From the NCBI GenBank assembly GCA_022393335.1, contig JAJEKB010000498.1:1-64000 (forward strand): DNA of 64,000 nt. Direction: 5' to 3'. Origin of the DNA: Macrotrachela quadricornifera. Taxonomy: Eukaryota; Rotifera; Eurotatoria; Philodinida; Philodinidae. A program made the position numbers and the translations under genes. Below are positions 37,775 through 49,717 of the stretch, in pieces. The number at the start of each line of letters is the position of its first letter. The stretch's first letter is position 1. The notes under the pieces were generated by a model that worked only from the letters and a program-made list of their open reading frames with translations, ran no database searches and had not been told where the DNA came from.

Positions 37775-38820
37775 AACCGCGGTTTCAAGTACTGCTGTTG
37801 TAAACGGTTTTTAATACCGCGATGTGTTCGTTGGATAACCGCAATTTCAGATACCGTCGTTCTAAGTGATTTTCAATACCGCGGTGTGAGACACCACGAC
37901 CCTAATGGTTTGAAATGCCGCAGTGTACCTCTTGGATAGTCATGGTCTGAGATATCCTGAATTATAAATCAGATAGATAGATAGACAATTAAATATCATA
38001 AGTATTAAAGAAGGACATCATTAATTAATTAGCCAAATATTCATTATATTCATTTTCTTCCTGAAAATTATATATATATTTATCTAGTGACGTTTTGTCA
38101 ATGACGTTGATTCCATCACACTATTTTTTATGTAAAAATTTATAACAAAATGATATAAAACATGTATATTTTTTCAACCTATTGATAGTGGAACGAACGA
38201 AAGAATAATAAAAGCAAAATATTCGTCCAGCATCACAGTTTTGTTCGTTCCACTACCTACAAAAAAAATTTAAGATAAATCGCTACTTACCGCAGTGTTT
38301 TTAAGTGCACCGCGGTTTCTTGATGGCGCATCACGATGTACTACAGGATACCTCGGGTGCTTCTGGTTTCTTTTAACCGCGTTAATTAAAAACCGCGGTG
38401 CGCTAGTTACTAAACGCGGTTCTTAGCGGTTTTTAATAGCGTGACTTCAGACATTAGGATCCTAAGCCGTTTTTAACAAATAGGTAAATAAGTAGTTAGC
38501 TAGATAGATAATTTATAATTAGGGATATAGATAGATGGTTAGTTAAGCGAATAGATAGAGCAGCGGGTAGTTAGGTACATAGACATAAATACATCAATTA
38601 AAATAAGCACCGGTTTCTAAAAACGCGGGAATCAGACCGTTTATGAGGTTTCTCAAAGCTGCTGAATACCGCGTCAAATGAGTATCGCGGTTTTTAACGA
38701 TTTTGAAGTACCACATAAACGGTCTGATTTCCTCTGACTTGAAAAACCATTTGAAACCGCGGTTTCATTTACCGTCAAATACTGCGGTTTTCTGATCAAA
38801 TTTTTTCCGTGGGCAGTAGC
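37775..38820. repeat. CCGCGGT-rich core repeats of the long-TIR element
   Basis: About 62-66-bp units starting AACCGC(G/A)(G/A)TTTCA at 37775 and 37837, with a decayed third at about 37903. Many further scattered copies of ACCGCGGTTTTTA-like words run to 38800. The CpG-rich palindrome CCGCGG is striking in this AT-rich setting. Confidence 0.6.
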
Positions 38821-39118
38821 ATCGTCTTGCCGTCCTACTATCATATATTTAATATCAAAGAAAAGGAAATACAAATAAAAATTAAACTAAATAGTAAAAT
38901 CAGTACATCTTTATACAACATTCGACGAAGACTACTTCAATTGTCGAAACGTCACATATTCTCATTATATGTATATTTATTATAGCATTTTATAATTTTA
39001 CCTTTTTTCATTTATTTATTTATTTTGCTTATGTTTATTTATTCATTTATTTATTTTATTTATTTTTATTTTGATTCGCCTATATTTATTTACTTATTTC
39101 ATTATACTAATATACCTT

Positions 39119-40267
39119 AGTCGACTCTCCCTCGAAGGATCCGCGGGCAGTCTCTTAAATACTTCGAAATCCTTGGGAAGTCCTCAGGAAGTCACCACAC
39201 TAATTATTGGGAAATCCCTAAACTAGAAAAACTCCCCAGGGACTCTCTGGAGATTCCCCATGAAATTACTAGGGATTTCCCAGTTTTCAGAGAGTAGGGA
39301 GAAAATTAAAAATTCCCGAGGAATCCCCACATAAAGACTCCCTAGAGAGTCTTATTCTTCTGATCTAAGGCCACTAAGTGCATAAATGCTTTGAATAGAT
39401 ACTAATACACATATTTTTAAATACAGTCATATGATTAGCTGTAGAGACGTCCGATCGTACAGAAAGAAGAAAGAAGCTGAAATAAAAATATTAGTCGTTT
39501 TTGTTTCAAGCTAGAAAGTAAAATAAAAACACATATATTCTTAGAGACAATGTGTATACAAACTGTGAATTACTATTTCTTTACTAAAACTTTTATGGGT
39601 TGCGGACATTCTGCACTAGGTCATTCCGAACACTCGGTCATATGTGCTGAGTTTGGAATGACTTTTTGTCCTGGACAACTTTCATTACGAACACCCTGTT
39701 TTTTTCCTTATGTCCGGAGATCGTAATGAACATCTAATTCCGAACACCCTGTCGTTTTTGCCTTATATCAGGAGATCGTAATGAAGAGGTGGGGCGAAAT
39801 GTCCCTTTCTCACTTTTTTTTATAGAAGTAAATTTTTGTCTAATATTTTTAGAGTTCGTGACGTTTTTCAGTGACATTATCACTGAAATTTGTCTTCGCT
39901 ACAGTAAACTGGTAGATAGGTAAGTAGGTACGTATGTACGTAGATAGATAAATCCGTAGAGAGATAAATATATGGATATGTAGGTAGTTAAGTAGGTAGG
40001 TGAATAGTTAGGTAGGAAGGTAGGTAGATAGATAGCTAGTTAGATAGATGGATAGGTGAGTTGGTAGATAGATAGATAATTTACCTACCTATCTATCTAT
40101 CTATCGTTGTACTTAAGTGGAAGCAAGATTTCAGTGATAATACCACTGATATATGTCATGTGTTGGTCTATAACGATTCAATCTTCACTTTTCAAACCGC
40201 TCCCTAAATAATCCCTGGGGAGTTTTATCGGGGATTCTCCGGTGATTAGAAAAGGGAGAATGGACTA
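39119..40267. mobile_element. 1.15-kb secondary element in the right arm (TA target)
   Basis: Ends CCTTAGTCGACTCTCCC (39119) and GGGAGAATGGACTAGGG (to 40267) are inverted repeats. Comparison with the uninterrupted left arm shows the empty site reads ctaata-TA-ttta, with TA present on both sides of the insertion. The interior has palindromic CCCCAGGGACTC-type segments, a roughly 60-bp direct repeat ending GGAGATCGTAATGAA (39696-39785), and a GATA/GGTA microsatellite (39905-40110). Confidence 0.7.
39905..40110. repeat. GATA/GGTA microsatellite with terminal fold-back
   Basis: An imperfect tetranucleotide array (TAGG, TAGA) ends in an inversion, GATAGATAGATAATTTACC then ACCTATCTATCTATC, giving a hairpin. 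Confidence 0.7.
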
Positions 40268-40902
40268 GGGTATTTATTACATAATAAAAATCCTTACGTC
40301 CATCTTAATTAATAATTACAATAAATAAATATACCTTAAATATCAAATTAAAAATAAAAATTAAACCAAAAATTTTAATAAAAAGTTTTTAAGTTTAACA
40401 TTTAATTAATTTGCTAATTATATAAATATACATATAATAAAAAAGAAAGAGTATATAATAACAAATAAATATAAATATCCATAGCTTGACTATTGGCACT
40501 AGAAACAGCTCTAGTAGCAACAGCAGCCCTAGAAACCACCGAGCGAACCGCTCCATTAGCAATCACTGCATTAACAAAAGTTCCATCACTCTCTTTAATA
40601 CTATTACTCGCCACACCACTCGCTGATGGCAATACTTTTACTGGCGGGCCAGAACCAGCTATAATCCCTCTATTGACTCCTGCATTATAGGTCCTAGAAG
40701 CACGACGTACTGCACTAGCGGATCCGTGAGCTATACCATTGCTTGCAAAATTCGCACTACGTCCCATGCTACATGGTGCACTAACTAATCGCTTTATGAA
40801 TCCAACGATGAATGCATCAGCAGTGTGACATTGAAGCAGATGGATAATAAGAATAATAAGCAGTGCATTGCTACTGAATACTTTAACTCTTTGTTTCAAC
40901 AT

Positions 40903-41940
40903 GAATATCTCTAAAAAGAAAAATGTTTAGATAAATTAACTGTCATTAATCATAAATGTCAGTTCTTCATTTTAATAGCGTTAAAACTCTAGAAGTATTT
41001 GTTAGGATGGAAAATTTTAGAAAAGAAAACATTAGTTTTTGGTTCGTGTAACTACTATCGGCAATAAAAGCTAGAAATAAAAACTATACTTGAAAATCCT
41101 ATATATTTTTCTATTTATTTTAATATGACGAATATGAATTATAAAAAGGATAAGAAGAAAATAATATTCAAGCTTACATCTTTTAATAGTGTTAAAACAA
41201 TTCTGATATCAATATATGTAACTGTGTGTATCTATATGTATGGCATACGAATGATATTTATACATGTCAGAGCTTGGTATGAGATGGGAAATTTCCAATT
41301 TCAAGATGCATTTATCAAAATATTTACATCTTATAGTATATTATCTATCCTTTGAGACAAACAACCACACATCTTAAACGTTTTTTTATATGGAAAAATA
41401 TAAGTATCTAGTGTTTTTGCATATATGTTGTGTCTATCTATCGTGTTGAAAGAAGAGAAACAATATAATCTAATTTGCTCGCCATACATCATAACTGTTG
41501 ACATACTGAAATTTTCCTAAGAGATAATGGTTTTTTTCCCATAGAATATTGGTTGTTATATGTTAGATTTTTCCCTTTATGTTAGCGCATATACTATCAG
41601 ATATTTTCCAATACACATGCATATATATGTTCGTGTTTTTATTATTTTCGTGGAAATGATTTACTAATAAATCGAACTCACACAAAAAACTTACAATAAC
41701 AAAGAGCTTTCATCTAATTATTATTATCATTTCTGTCTCTACTTTTGAATTGATATTAGTAAGAAGGTGAGCTTAAACATTTAACTATCATAGTCACGAT
41801 TTCAATCATATCGAGTAGTAATATAAAAATCTGCATAGAGAAATTAAATTTTTAAAAAAAATGAAATTAAAAGTTGGATATTTCCACATCTATTTTTTCA
41901 AAAACTTATTTCAAAGCAACAGATAGTCAATGCTAGCTAT
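40903..41940. other. Intergenic stretch
   Basis: AT-rich. An open frame of 76 codons at 41125-41355 has a hydrophobic centre but no supporting context. No call made. Confidence 0.35.
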
Positions 41941-42108
41941 ATGGCGAGAATTAAAATCAAGTACTTACTAATACTGATTTTAACTTATTTCAAAGCCTCG
42001 GCTAATGATCAAATGTCAGCATATGACGTACATGCACGTCACAACTTTTCTCGAGTTTATTATTATAATTACTTATTAAGAAATCACAAAAAGCAAAGTT
42101 TTTATTAA
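41941..42108 (+). CDS. Possible small secreted peptide
   Basis: A 55-codon frame opening with a classical signal-peptide layout: a basic start (MARIKIK), a hydrophobic core (YLLILILTYF) and a small-residue cleavage site (KASA|ND). The remaining 34 residues are rich in Tyr, His, Arg and Lys and include a dibasic KK near the C-terminus, as in secreted peptide precursors. There is no homology I recognise and no intron evidence. Frames of this length are not rare in AT-rich DNA, so the call rests on the signal peptide alone. Confidence 0.3.
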   Translation: MARIKIKYLLILILTYFKASANDQMSAYDVHARHNFSRVYYYNYLLRNHKKQSFY

Positions 42109-43287
42109 TTAGATTGTACAAGTCGTTTAATATGTAATAGATATTGAATAAGAGACGTATGAGACTCGTTTTATCAAAATTTCAATAGTAAAATAAATAC
42201 AATGAAGGTGAACATTGGAGGAATAAATGTAATAAAATATTTCATTAAAAATAACTAAGAATCATTTAATGAATATATACATTTTGATACATATGTTAAT
42301 ATTAATCGTGGAAATGCAAAAAATAATTAAAACAATCGGTGAAATTAATAAATGTTTTTGTTCTCGAAATTGTTTTCTTAAAAGTTTTTAAAATGTTTGT
42401 GGACTTTGCATATTAGATTTTAGATGGGTTTTCTTATTTATAAGAATAATAGCTGCAATCAAATTAATTAGAAAATGGTATGAAGAAATCAAAGCAATGC
42501 ATAACATAATCATAGTTTGTTAATCTAGATGAACAACTAACCATAAACTATATTCGATATTCATTATCATTTTTTTTATCAATTAAATTTCGACGAATAG
42601 AATCATGAATTGCACTGTCAATAACAATAATCGTTAGAATAATAATAGCGAATTTAGTTACTTGGTTACTGTTCTTCTTATTGAAGCGAGATCCTTTTAT
42701 TGTAGTTACTGCTTATTCACATGCAACACATGCATTCAGCCATTGATTCATCTTAACCTTTAAAAGTCGAGAGGCTTTTCGTGACAATGAAAAACAACTG
42801 ATCACCAGAATAGAGCTTTTGAACCCTCAGTATAATCGTGTCAGACTCACAAGAAAATTTTTTTTTTCCTATAGAGATACAGAATATCCACTGGAATGAG
42901 CGTTCAGTCTTGACGGTTCAAATGTTTCCAGCTTTGTTAGTTGATGTGAGCGAAGTTTTTTTTTTATATCAGTAGCTTTATTTATTTTCTTTTATACATA
43001 ATAAATCACTAGAAACTAATATATTGAGTAGTTTTTTAACAATACAAAATGAAGGTACACATTTTACATAAGAAATATCCATGTCTATACTAACGAGGGA
43101 ACATAATTATATGTTCGAGCGTTTTAGAGCTCATCTTTTGGTCATAAGCAGATCTCGATGAGATATGAAAAACCTAAAAAGGGTTCATCCTCTCGTGCCT
43201 TTATTCGTGAGGTATCGAATTTTCAGCATGTATATAAATAGGCAATGAAATGATAAATGATTGCCCAGGTCGCACGGTACGGTCCGT
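42109..43287. other. AT-rich intergenic stretch
   Basis: No gene or strong repeat recognised. Confidence 0.4.
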
Positions 43288-43490
43288 CATATGGCCATAA
43301 AAGTGGGCACAGAAATACGGACCGTCACTCCATTAAAATAGATCGTTATACGGCGGCAATCTCATAGTATCCAGATCTATGTTAACGTCCCGATTAACAT
43401 GGAGCTGAATAATATGACATTACCGCCGTATAACGATCTATTTTAACGGAGTGACAGTTCGTATTTCGTGTGTCGTTTTATGGTTGAATC
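43288..43490. mobile_element. ~200-bp palindromic MITE
   Basis: Arms 43290-43360 and 43419-43488 are inverted copies with about 85-90% match by eye; the inner 28 bases (AAAATAGATCGTTATACGGC and onward) match exactly on both sides. The loop contains a second small hairpin ATGTTAA...TTAACAT (43380-43401). No coding potential. Confidence 0.8.
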
Positions 43491-43499
43491 TATTAAAGA

Positions 43500-44065
43500 T
43501 AATGAATACTATATCTAATTAGGACTGAACATATTCAAAAAATCACACTAAAACCTCACTAAATTCGTTATTTTTCAAATAGTAATTATAGAGTTTTGTC
43601 CAATTTTTTATGCTCTTTCATATGAAAGAGTTGGAATTTTAAAAAAAATCAAAATTTTATTAATAACTGGTGTATAAGTATAACTGCTTGTTACCAAAAT
43701 ATAGCCCATTAAATTCTACATCGAATGGTATATAGAATATCTTTTAGATATTGTAAAATAACGTCAAAACTAGCCAAATACTAAAAGTGTGCTAAACTTG
43801 TTTCCCTGCTTTATATTACAGTATTTAGTATTTTGACTATAGCATCATCGTTACTAAATGAAAATCAGAAAATTTTTTTACCAAAGTGATCAGTGAAAAA
43901 AGTTCTACAAAATCCGATATGAGAGAAAATTTTCAGAGTATCCTTACTATTCGTTTATAGGTAAAAATAAAAATGAACATGCTTTTCTGAGTCCTCACTA
44001 TAGGGAGCTAAGAGTACTTCTATAGGATAGAGCTTGAAGATCTATGAATAACTCTATAGAATGAC
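43500..44065. repeat. Partial copy of the 27-kb fold-back family
   Basis: 43895-44030 resembles the right arm of the element at 27035-28026: CCAAAGTGATCAGTGAAAAA corresponds to TCAAAGTGATCAACGAAAAA, followed by GTTCTACAAA, GAAAATTTTC and a GAGTCCTCA outer segment. The left half (43500-43870) is too diverged to align by eye. Confidence 0.5.
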
Positions 44066-45537
44066 ACACAGGATCCTATTAAAGCGTCGCATGGGATGGG
44101 ATGATCCCGTCCCATCCCATTCCATCTGATGACTCCCATGGGATAAACATCTTTTATAAAAATCCATTTTCTTATGAAGAACAACTTAAGCGTTATGATA
44201 TAGATGTATTTCTCGCTTATTTAAGTGTTAATAGTTTCGTAGTGATTAATATTAAAAAAAAACTTCACGAAATGCTGATGCAAAGTGAAAGCAGCCTAAA
44301 AAACCAAAAAAACCGCGAAAATTTCTCGAAAAATATTATAGTACAAGCCAAGTTTTAGACGATAACTGCGTCACAGTCATTTCATTTTGCGTTAGGCCAT
44401 AGTTATTCTGAAAGAGGAAACTTCGGTACATCTTCCTATGATAAAATCTCGACTTCGACTTTTCTGAGAAGCGGTCTTAATATAAAAAAGAAGAGTTAAA
44501 GAACAACAAGATTTTATAGTATGCGGCACCCATTATTCAATTCTTTCCAACTGAAGAAATCACTTAGATTTTCTATTTTGCGTTTCTTTGAATTAGAAAA
44601 TATAAACTTAAGTAAATCATTGAGTTAGTCGTAATTTAGTAGGAATATAAAAAAATCCCTGATTTTTTATCAAAATCAGGATTTATCCTCATTATCAAAA
44701 AAGGTTGCCGATTAATCGCGATTAATTGTCTAAATCGAAGCGATTTTGAAGACATGAGTATTGTCATAACTCTAGACTCATCACTGAAGATAGAACAACT
44801 AGCAGCACTTGATAGGCAAGACTCAAGAACATATTTTTGTAAGCAAAATCTTTTCTGGATTGGTTTTTTCAAAGATCTTTGAAAAATCACGCTGAGTTTT
44901 TAAAAATTATCATAGAAAACTATTGATTTTTTCTAAATATATTCATAATCTGTCCCCAAAACTGCATTGATTTATATACTTTTCGTGTCTTTTACCCAAG
45001 ATCTTCTGAAAACTAATCTAGAAAAGGTTTTGTTCACAAAAAAACGCTCTTAGGTCTTCATTATCAAGTGCTGAAAACTTCAGCTCTCTATAATGTTTCT
45101 GTCAGTAGCTTTTCAAAAAGTAACCAGGTATCTTATATTCTGGTGCTGATATCAGTATCCATTTGGTCAATCGTGGAATGAAATGGTGATATTTGAAAGA
45201 ACATCAAAATAAATCATTATATCGACAAATAATTCCTCAATTTTATTCAAATTTTTTTATTTTTAAACTTTAAAAATGAATTTTTTTCTGGAAAAATTAA
45301 AACTACTGTATAATTTTGATTTGTGACAATTAGATTGGTAGATGGCAAAATTCTTTGTTTTTATATTTGAAAAAATCAATTCTGAATAACTAGTTCGATA
45401 ATTGAAAAAAGAAAGAATAAAGTTACAATATAATATTATATTTTACAACCATTTCTATGACATATACATATGCTAATACACTTCTATTAGAAACGATAAT
45501 TAAGCAAAATAATTAAATAAATATTTGTAAAACTTAT
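44066..45537. other. Intergenic stretch
   Basis: Starts with a GGGATGGGATGATCCCGTCCCATCCC palindromic patch (44090-44120, quoted words overlap), otherwise AT-rich with no gene. The right end is the 3' flank of the minus-strand P450. Confidence 0.35.
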
Positions 45538-47210
45538 TTAATCTAATGTAATAGTAACACCAATATGTTTGGGAAGAATTGTATCAGTTTGTTTGTATCC
45601 ACCTGCATTCAATCGATCTCCTCCATCACCAAATGTAACATGTTGCATAAGTCGTGCACAAATAGCTTTAAGTTGAAGTCTTGCAAGATCTTGTCCAATA
45701 CATTGACGATGACCACCACCAAATGTTATTGAATTATTTTATTATTATTATATTTATCTTCAATAAGATATCGTTCAGGATGAAATTGATTTGGATCAAA
45801 TGATCCTGAACAATATCGTTGGTCTCTATTTAAATTATAAAACAGAATCATAACATGATCACCTTTGTTCAAATGAACACCAGTTGATGGTAATTGATCA
45901 TCAGCAACTAATGTTCGTACAGTACCGAAGAAAGGTGGTACAAAACGAAATAGTTCACGAAGTACACTATCCAAATAGATTAATGAATCAAGTTGTTCAA
46001 TTGAAAGAGTTTGTTGATTATATTGAGATAATTCTTTTTTTAATTTATTTTGAATATCTGGATATTTACTCATAAAGAAAATAAACCAAGTAAGAGCAGT
46101 CGAAGTAGTACCATAACCAGCTGAAAGAATTGAAAGCATTTCTCCAATAACTTCTGCTCGAGAAAGACCTAAAAAGAGAAGAAAAATAAACAGAAAATAT
46201 GAACAATTTTCATATAAATATTAACCTTTTTTGTCTTCTTCGGATTTTTCTCCTTCAGTTTTTTCATCTTGTTGTAATGAATCTACTAATGAAGCAATTA
46301 AACTAGTTCGTTTACGTTCAGCTCTTATTTCTGGTATTTCTCTTAACTCTTGTTCAATCATTTGTTCTAAATATCGATTAATAGTCGATAGTGCTCGTCG
46401 ATATGCAGGATTTAATAATAAATAAATACGACTAATGATCGTTAGTAATCGAACAACATTCACTGCTGCTCCCAAATAAGTATGAAATGCTTGAGTAAGT
46501 TCATTTTTATTACTATTATATTCATCTTCAAGTGTTTGAAGATCATAATCAAAAGCAATATAACCAAATATAGCAAGTAACAATTGTTAAGATTGTTCAA
46601 TCATATTTAAATGAATTTGTGTTGAATCATTGTTATAAGTACGCCAACGAGTTAATAATTTATCTGTACAATCATTTATTGTATCCAAATATGTATTTAC
46701 TTTATTACGACGAAATAATGGACTGACAATACTAACATGACGTTTAAATGCAGCTCCTAAAATTTTCATACATAATTATATTTAAATTAACTTTTATTTA
46801 TTTATATGAAATATTTAAAAAAAGATAAGGAGTATACATATATTCAAACCTTTTAAACAAAGCATTTGATTTGGATTAATAAGACTAAGTTTATCGATGA
46901 ATAAATCTGCTTGATCATAAATATGTCGATGATTAAATATATGTTGAACATCTTCTAGACGATTAATGGCCACTATGCGCATAGGACCAAGCCAATATTG
47001 AAAAACATCAACGCATTTTTCTTTCAGATCAAGCAATATTAAATTGAAAGGAATATTGTACCAGATAGAACCTGTTTGAAGCAAATTACCGAAAAAAAAT
47101 TGAGGTGGTATACCAGGTATAGGACCATGTAGAGTGAAATAAACACGTTTAAGATAGTAATATAACACTTTTAGAAAAATTATGATAATAGCAATTGTGA
47201 TTGAGATCAT
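45538..47210 (-). pseudogene. Microsomal cytochrome P450, damaged
   Basis: Exons 46850-47210, 46226-46756 and 45538-46168. The N-terminal membrane anchor (ITIAIIIIFLKVLYYYL) is followed by a proline hinge (GPIPGIPP). Later landmarks are the I-helix AGYGTTS, the K-helix Glu-x-x-Arg (VLRELFR), the PERF motif as FHPERY, and the haem loop FGGGHRQCIG (about 45700-45730). Full length would be about 507 residues, normal for the family. Two lesions are visible: an in-frame TAA at 46587-46589 (near codon 177), and a one-base frame loss in an AATAATAATAAAA run near 45745, just before the haem loop. The latter lies in a homopolymer and could be a sequencing error. The I-helix lacks the usual acidic residue (Gly-Tyr-Gly-Thr-Thr). 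P450s oxidise lipids or xenobiotics at the ER membrane. Confidence 0.85.
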
Positions 47211-49453
47211 ATTCTCTTGATATTTATAAAAGATATACGCAGATGAAGTACACGAGTACTGCGACAGACATTTGCTTTTTTTTCTGTTCTTTTCTGTTTG
47301 CGAAGAAAAAATGCTTTATTAGTAAGAACGTCATCGAGAAAAAATATAGGACATTTTTTTTTCTCTTTTTCTTTCTTTCCCTATTAATTCGGTCGATGTG
47401 ACCGGAAAATTTTATCAGAAGATGGAGAATCAACATGTTTCATCATATATCTAAATATATACCATTTATAAATGATTACCATCGAAAACTCTTAATTCAA
47501 TTTGAATATTATATTGAAAATACATTAACATACCAGATTTTAAATAAGTGTTTATCTACTTAATTTGCTCAGAATTTGAATTGAATTAACTATTCCTATA
47601 TCTCTAGTTTAGACATAAATATTGCTGCGTTTGTGTTGCACTATCCTTTAATTATTGTTTGTTGTAAAATACATAGGAAAGTAAAATGAAAGTCAGTTTG
47701 CATAGATAATCATCTTTGAAAGAATCAAGCATCGTTCACTTATAGGATTGCAAAATTTACATGTAGGTTGTAATGGCATTACCTGAAAAACTGGCTATCA
47801 CAAGAAAGTTTTAGAAGAATAAAAGAGATACGAATAGATTAAAACAGAGCTGGAAACGGAATAAATCATTTAGTGAAATATTTTCCTTAATTTTAATAGA
47901 AAAAATACAAGTTTGCGTCAAGAAACATTCAGATTTTCTGCAGATAAAGACAAAATTTTTTAAAGGAGAAATTCAATTTTTTCTTTAAAACTATTGAATG
48001 AGATTTATGAGTTATTTTTTGTTTTACTCATTGATAATTCTCAAAATTTCAAAGTTAAATAATTTGTAAAACGATAATCTTCATCGTAACAATTCATCTT
48101 AATTTATAATCGCAGATCAGAATACAAAGTATTTAATGCGAACATGTACATTCGTATCGACACAGTATGAATTACAAAAGTCGATAAAGTCATAATTGTT
48201 AGTTATCAGCTGATTGATAAAACAAGAAATAAAAAAATTATTGTCATCATCGAATTTCCTGGATGACTGTATATTTTGACCAGTAAAACTATTGATTCGA
48301 CTTAAAAAAAAGGCTGAAAAATCGAAAAAAGTTACAGATCTATTTCTATTTTAAAATATAGACATTTAAAACATTCATATTCTTATTCACTTTTAACAGT
48401 TAGAATTTTTTCTAGATTTTTATGCGCACTGTGGAAAAGCTCCAGCTTTATTATTAGATAAATTATATCAAAGAATACTATTAAAGAGAAAAAATTCATA
48501 CACTTTAATATTACATAATGAAAATCATGTTTTATTCAAATTAGAATTGGTTTCGATATATAAATGTAATAATACAGTATAACATCTTTCTTCAATTCTT
48601 TTGTTAATTTCAAAATATATGTTTGAATCGATTAAAATCAATTCCAATTAATCTTGTCTTTTATCTGTAAGAGAATGCTAAATAAAACTAGTTCTGATGT
48701 TTTAAAAATTATCACAAGGATTTACAAATACTATCAAAATAAATCATATTTTTATTAACAAATTTTACTTATATTGAAGAGAGAATTCGAATATTTAACC
48801 CCCATTAATATTATTCATTTTTGTTATAAAAATATTCAATATTTTGTAATATTTTCTTTTTGATATGTATCCAACTTCGATTGAGTTATTATAAAATCTC
48901 TTTTCTATGTAATCAATGTATTTATATCATTATTTCAATAACAAAGTGCAATATTTTTTATACTGTCTTGAATGGTGGTTTTGTTTATTTTCTCACGTAA
49001 AAGAGGAAAATCAATAATAGACAAATACTACTCTTCACTTATTCAAGGTAGTATAACTTTATTTGTTGTTCATTTTTATCGAAAAACATCTTTGAATGAT
49101 AATAAGAAATGTCTTTTCGGTTCACTCTCTTAAATCCACCATTGTTTTGCTTGTAGAAATAACGATTTATGAAAATTTACTTCGAAAACAATTTAAACAC
49201 TTTCATTTTGAAAATATCGCAAATGTTTTTTTTTCTCAATTAGTTGTTAATTTTGACATAAGGTGCTTAACTTTAAATATTTCCTATTTAATAAGATAAT
49301 TGAAAATCGAAATGAGTCAAAATCATTATAGATAGTTTAAAAAAATTATTATTATTAAAAATAAATGAAGAAAATGATCGATCAACTATAAAATATTGAA
49401 ACAAATAGGAAATTTAATTAATAAAATGAATGACAATTATTCTAATTAATTAA
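47211..49453. other. Very AT-rich intergenic stretch
   Basis: The only part with possible coding character is 48414-48582 (+), a 54-codon frame after a TTTTTTCTAG acceptor, beginning DFYAHCGKAPALLLDKLYQ. It has no partner exon, so it is at best an orphan exon. The rest holds nothing I can support. Confidence 0.35.
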
Positions 49454-49469
49454 TTAAAAAAATAAAGTT

Positions 49470-49691
49470 TTATACTCTTTTATGTTCACCTGGACTATGT
49501 CCACAATAACATAAATTTGAACCGCGATGATGTTGAGCATATTGTTGACAACGACAAAGAAGACAATAATTATCATAATTTGCAACGCGTCGATGTGATC
49601 GATGATGATGATGATGATGACGATGACGATCATCTCGAATATACATTTCATCATCATCATCATGTTCATTACATCCAAACATACAACCCAT
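49470..49691 (-). CDS. Small His/Cys-rich, probably metal-binding protein
   Basis: A 73-aa intronless frame. It begins MGCMFGCNEHDDDDEMY, continues with a His/Arg tract (HRHHHHHHRSHRR) and ends with a Cys pattern C-x2-C-x-C-x11-C-x-C-G-H-x4-H (CLLCRCQQY ... CYCGHSPGEHK). Paired Cys/His ligands suggest one or two zinc sites. The C-terminal CxCGHxxxxH signature is reminiscent of small zinc-knuckle proteins, but I cannot name a family. An open frame on the opposite strand of the same DNA (49517-49717) is a shadow of the GAT/CAT repeats. Confidence 0.55.
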   Translation of the reverse strand: MGCMFGCNEHDDDDEMYIRDDRHRHHHHHHRSHRRVANYDNYCLLCRCQQYAQHHRGSNLCYCGHSPGEHKRV

Positions 49692-49717
49692 TTTTCAATC
49701 GTTTCTTTTTAAAATAA

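Larger units (their letters stand above)
37326..40489. mobile_element. 3.1-kb long-inverted-repeat transposon with 13-bp target duplication
   Basis: ATCCATAGCTTGA occurs at 37326-37338 and again at 40477-40489, directly flanking the insert. Inside, the left arm 37368-37775 is matched inverted by the right arm, which is in two parts: 38920-39118 and 40268-40476. The split is caused by a secondary insertion (39119-40267). The left end has about 30 bp (37339-37368) with no counterpart on the right. Arms of about 400 bp are compatible with a Mutator-like or fold-back element, although 13 bp is longer than the usual 9-11-bp Mutator duplication. No transposase was found. Confidence 0.75.
36473..40902 (-). 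pseudogene. Secreted PAN/apple-domain protein, split by a transposon
   Basis: Reading leftwards from ATG 40902: a signal peptide (LLIILIIHLLQCHTADA), then a Ser/Ala/Val-rich region to 40477. The frame is interrupted by the element 37339-40476 and resumes exactly at 37338 as ...MDLDESPSSSW, a Glu/Arg coiled-coil-like segment (EINRRINRIIEERNQ), and a conserved block GWCTVAASIRIADPRR to 36945. After a frameshift zone (36730-36945) the frame 36473-36727 encodes a PAN/apple domain (SIAQCFEECQKHSECEAITF...C...C). PAN domains mediate extracellular protein or carbohydrate contacts. Removing the insertion and one copy of the 13-bp duplication leaves the reading frame open across the site, so insertion hit a coding exon. 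The additional frame breaks indicate a dead copy. Confidence 0.7.

Noticed and set aside
39905..40110. CRISPR array or telomeric repeat
   Set aside because: It is a tetranucleotide microsatellite without spacers or telomere-type units.
44066..44130. GGGATGGGATGATCCC palindrome as an operator
   Set aside because: Simple GGGAT/ATCCC reiteration with no adjacent gene.
49517..49717. Plus-strand Asp-rich frame
   Set aside because: Antisense shadow of the His codons of the minus-strand His/Cys-rich gene.
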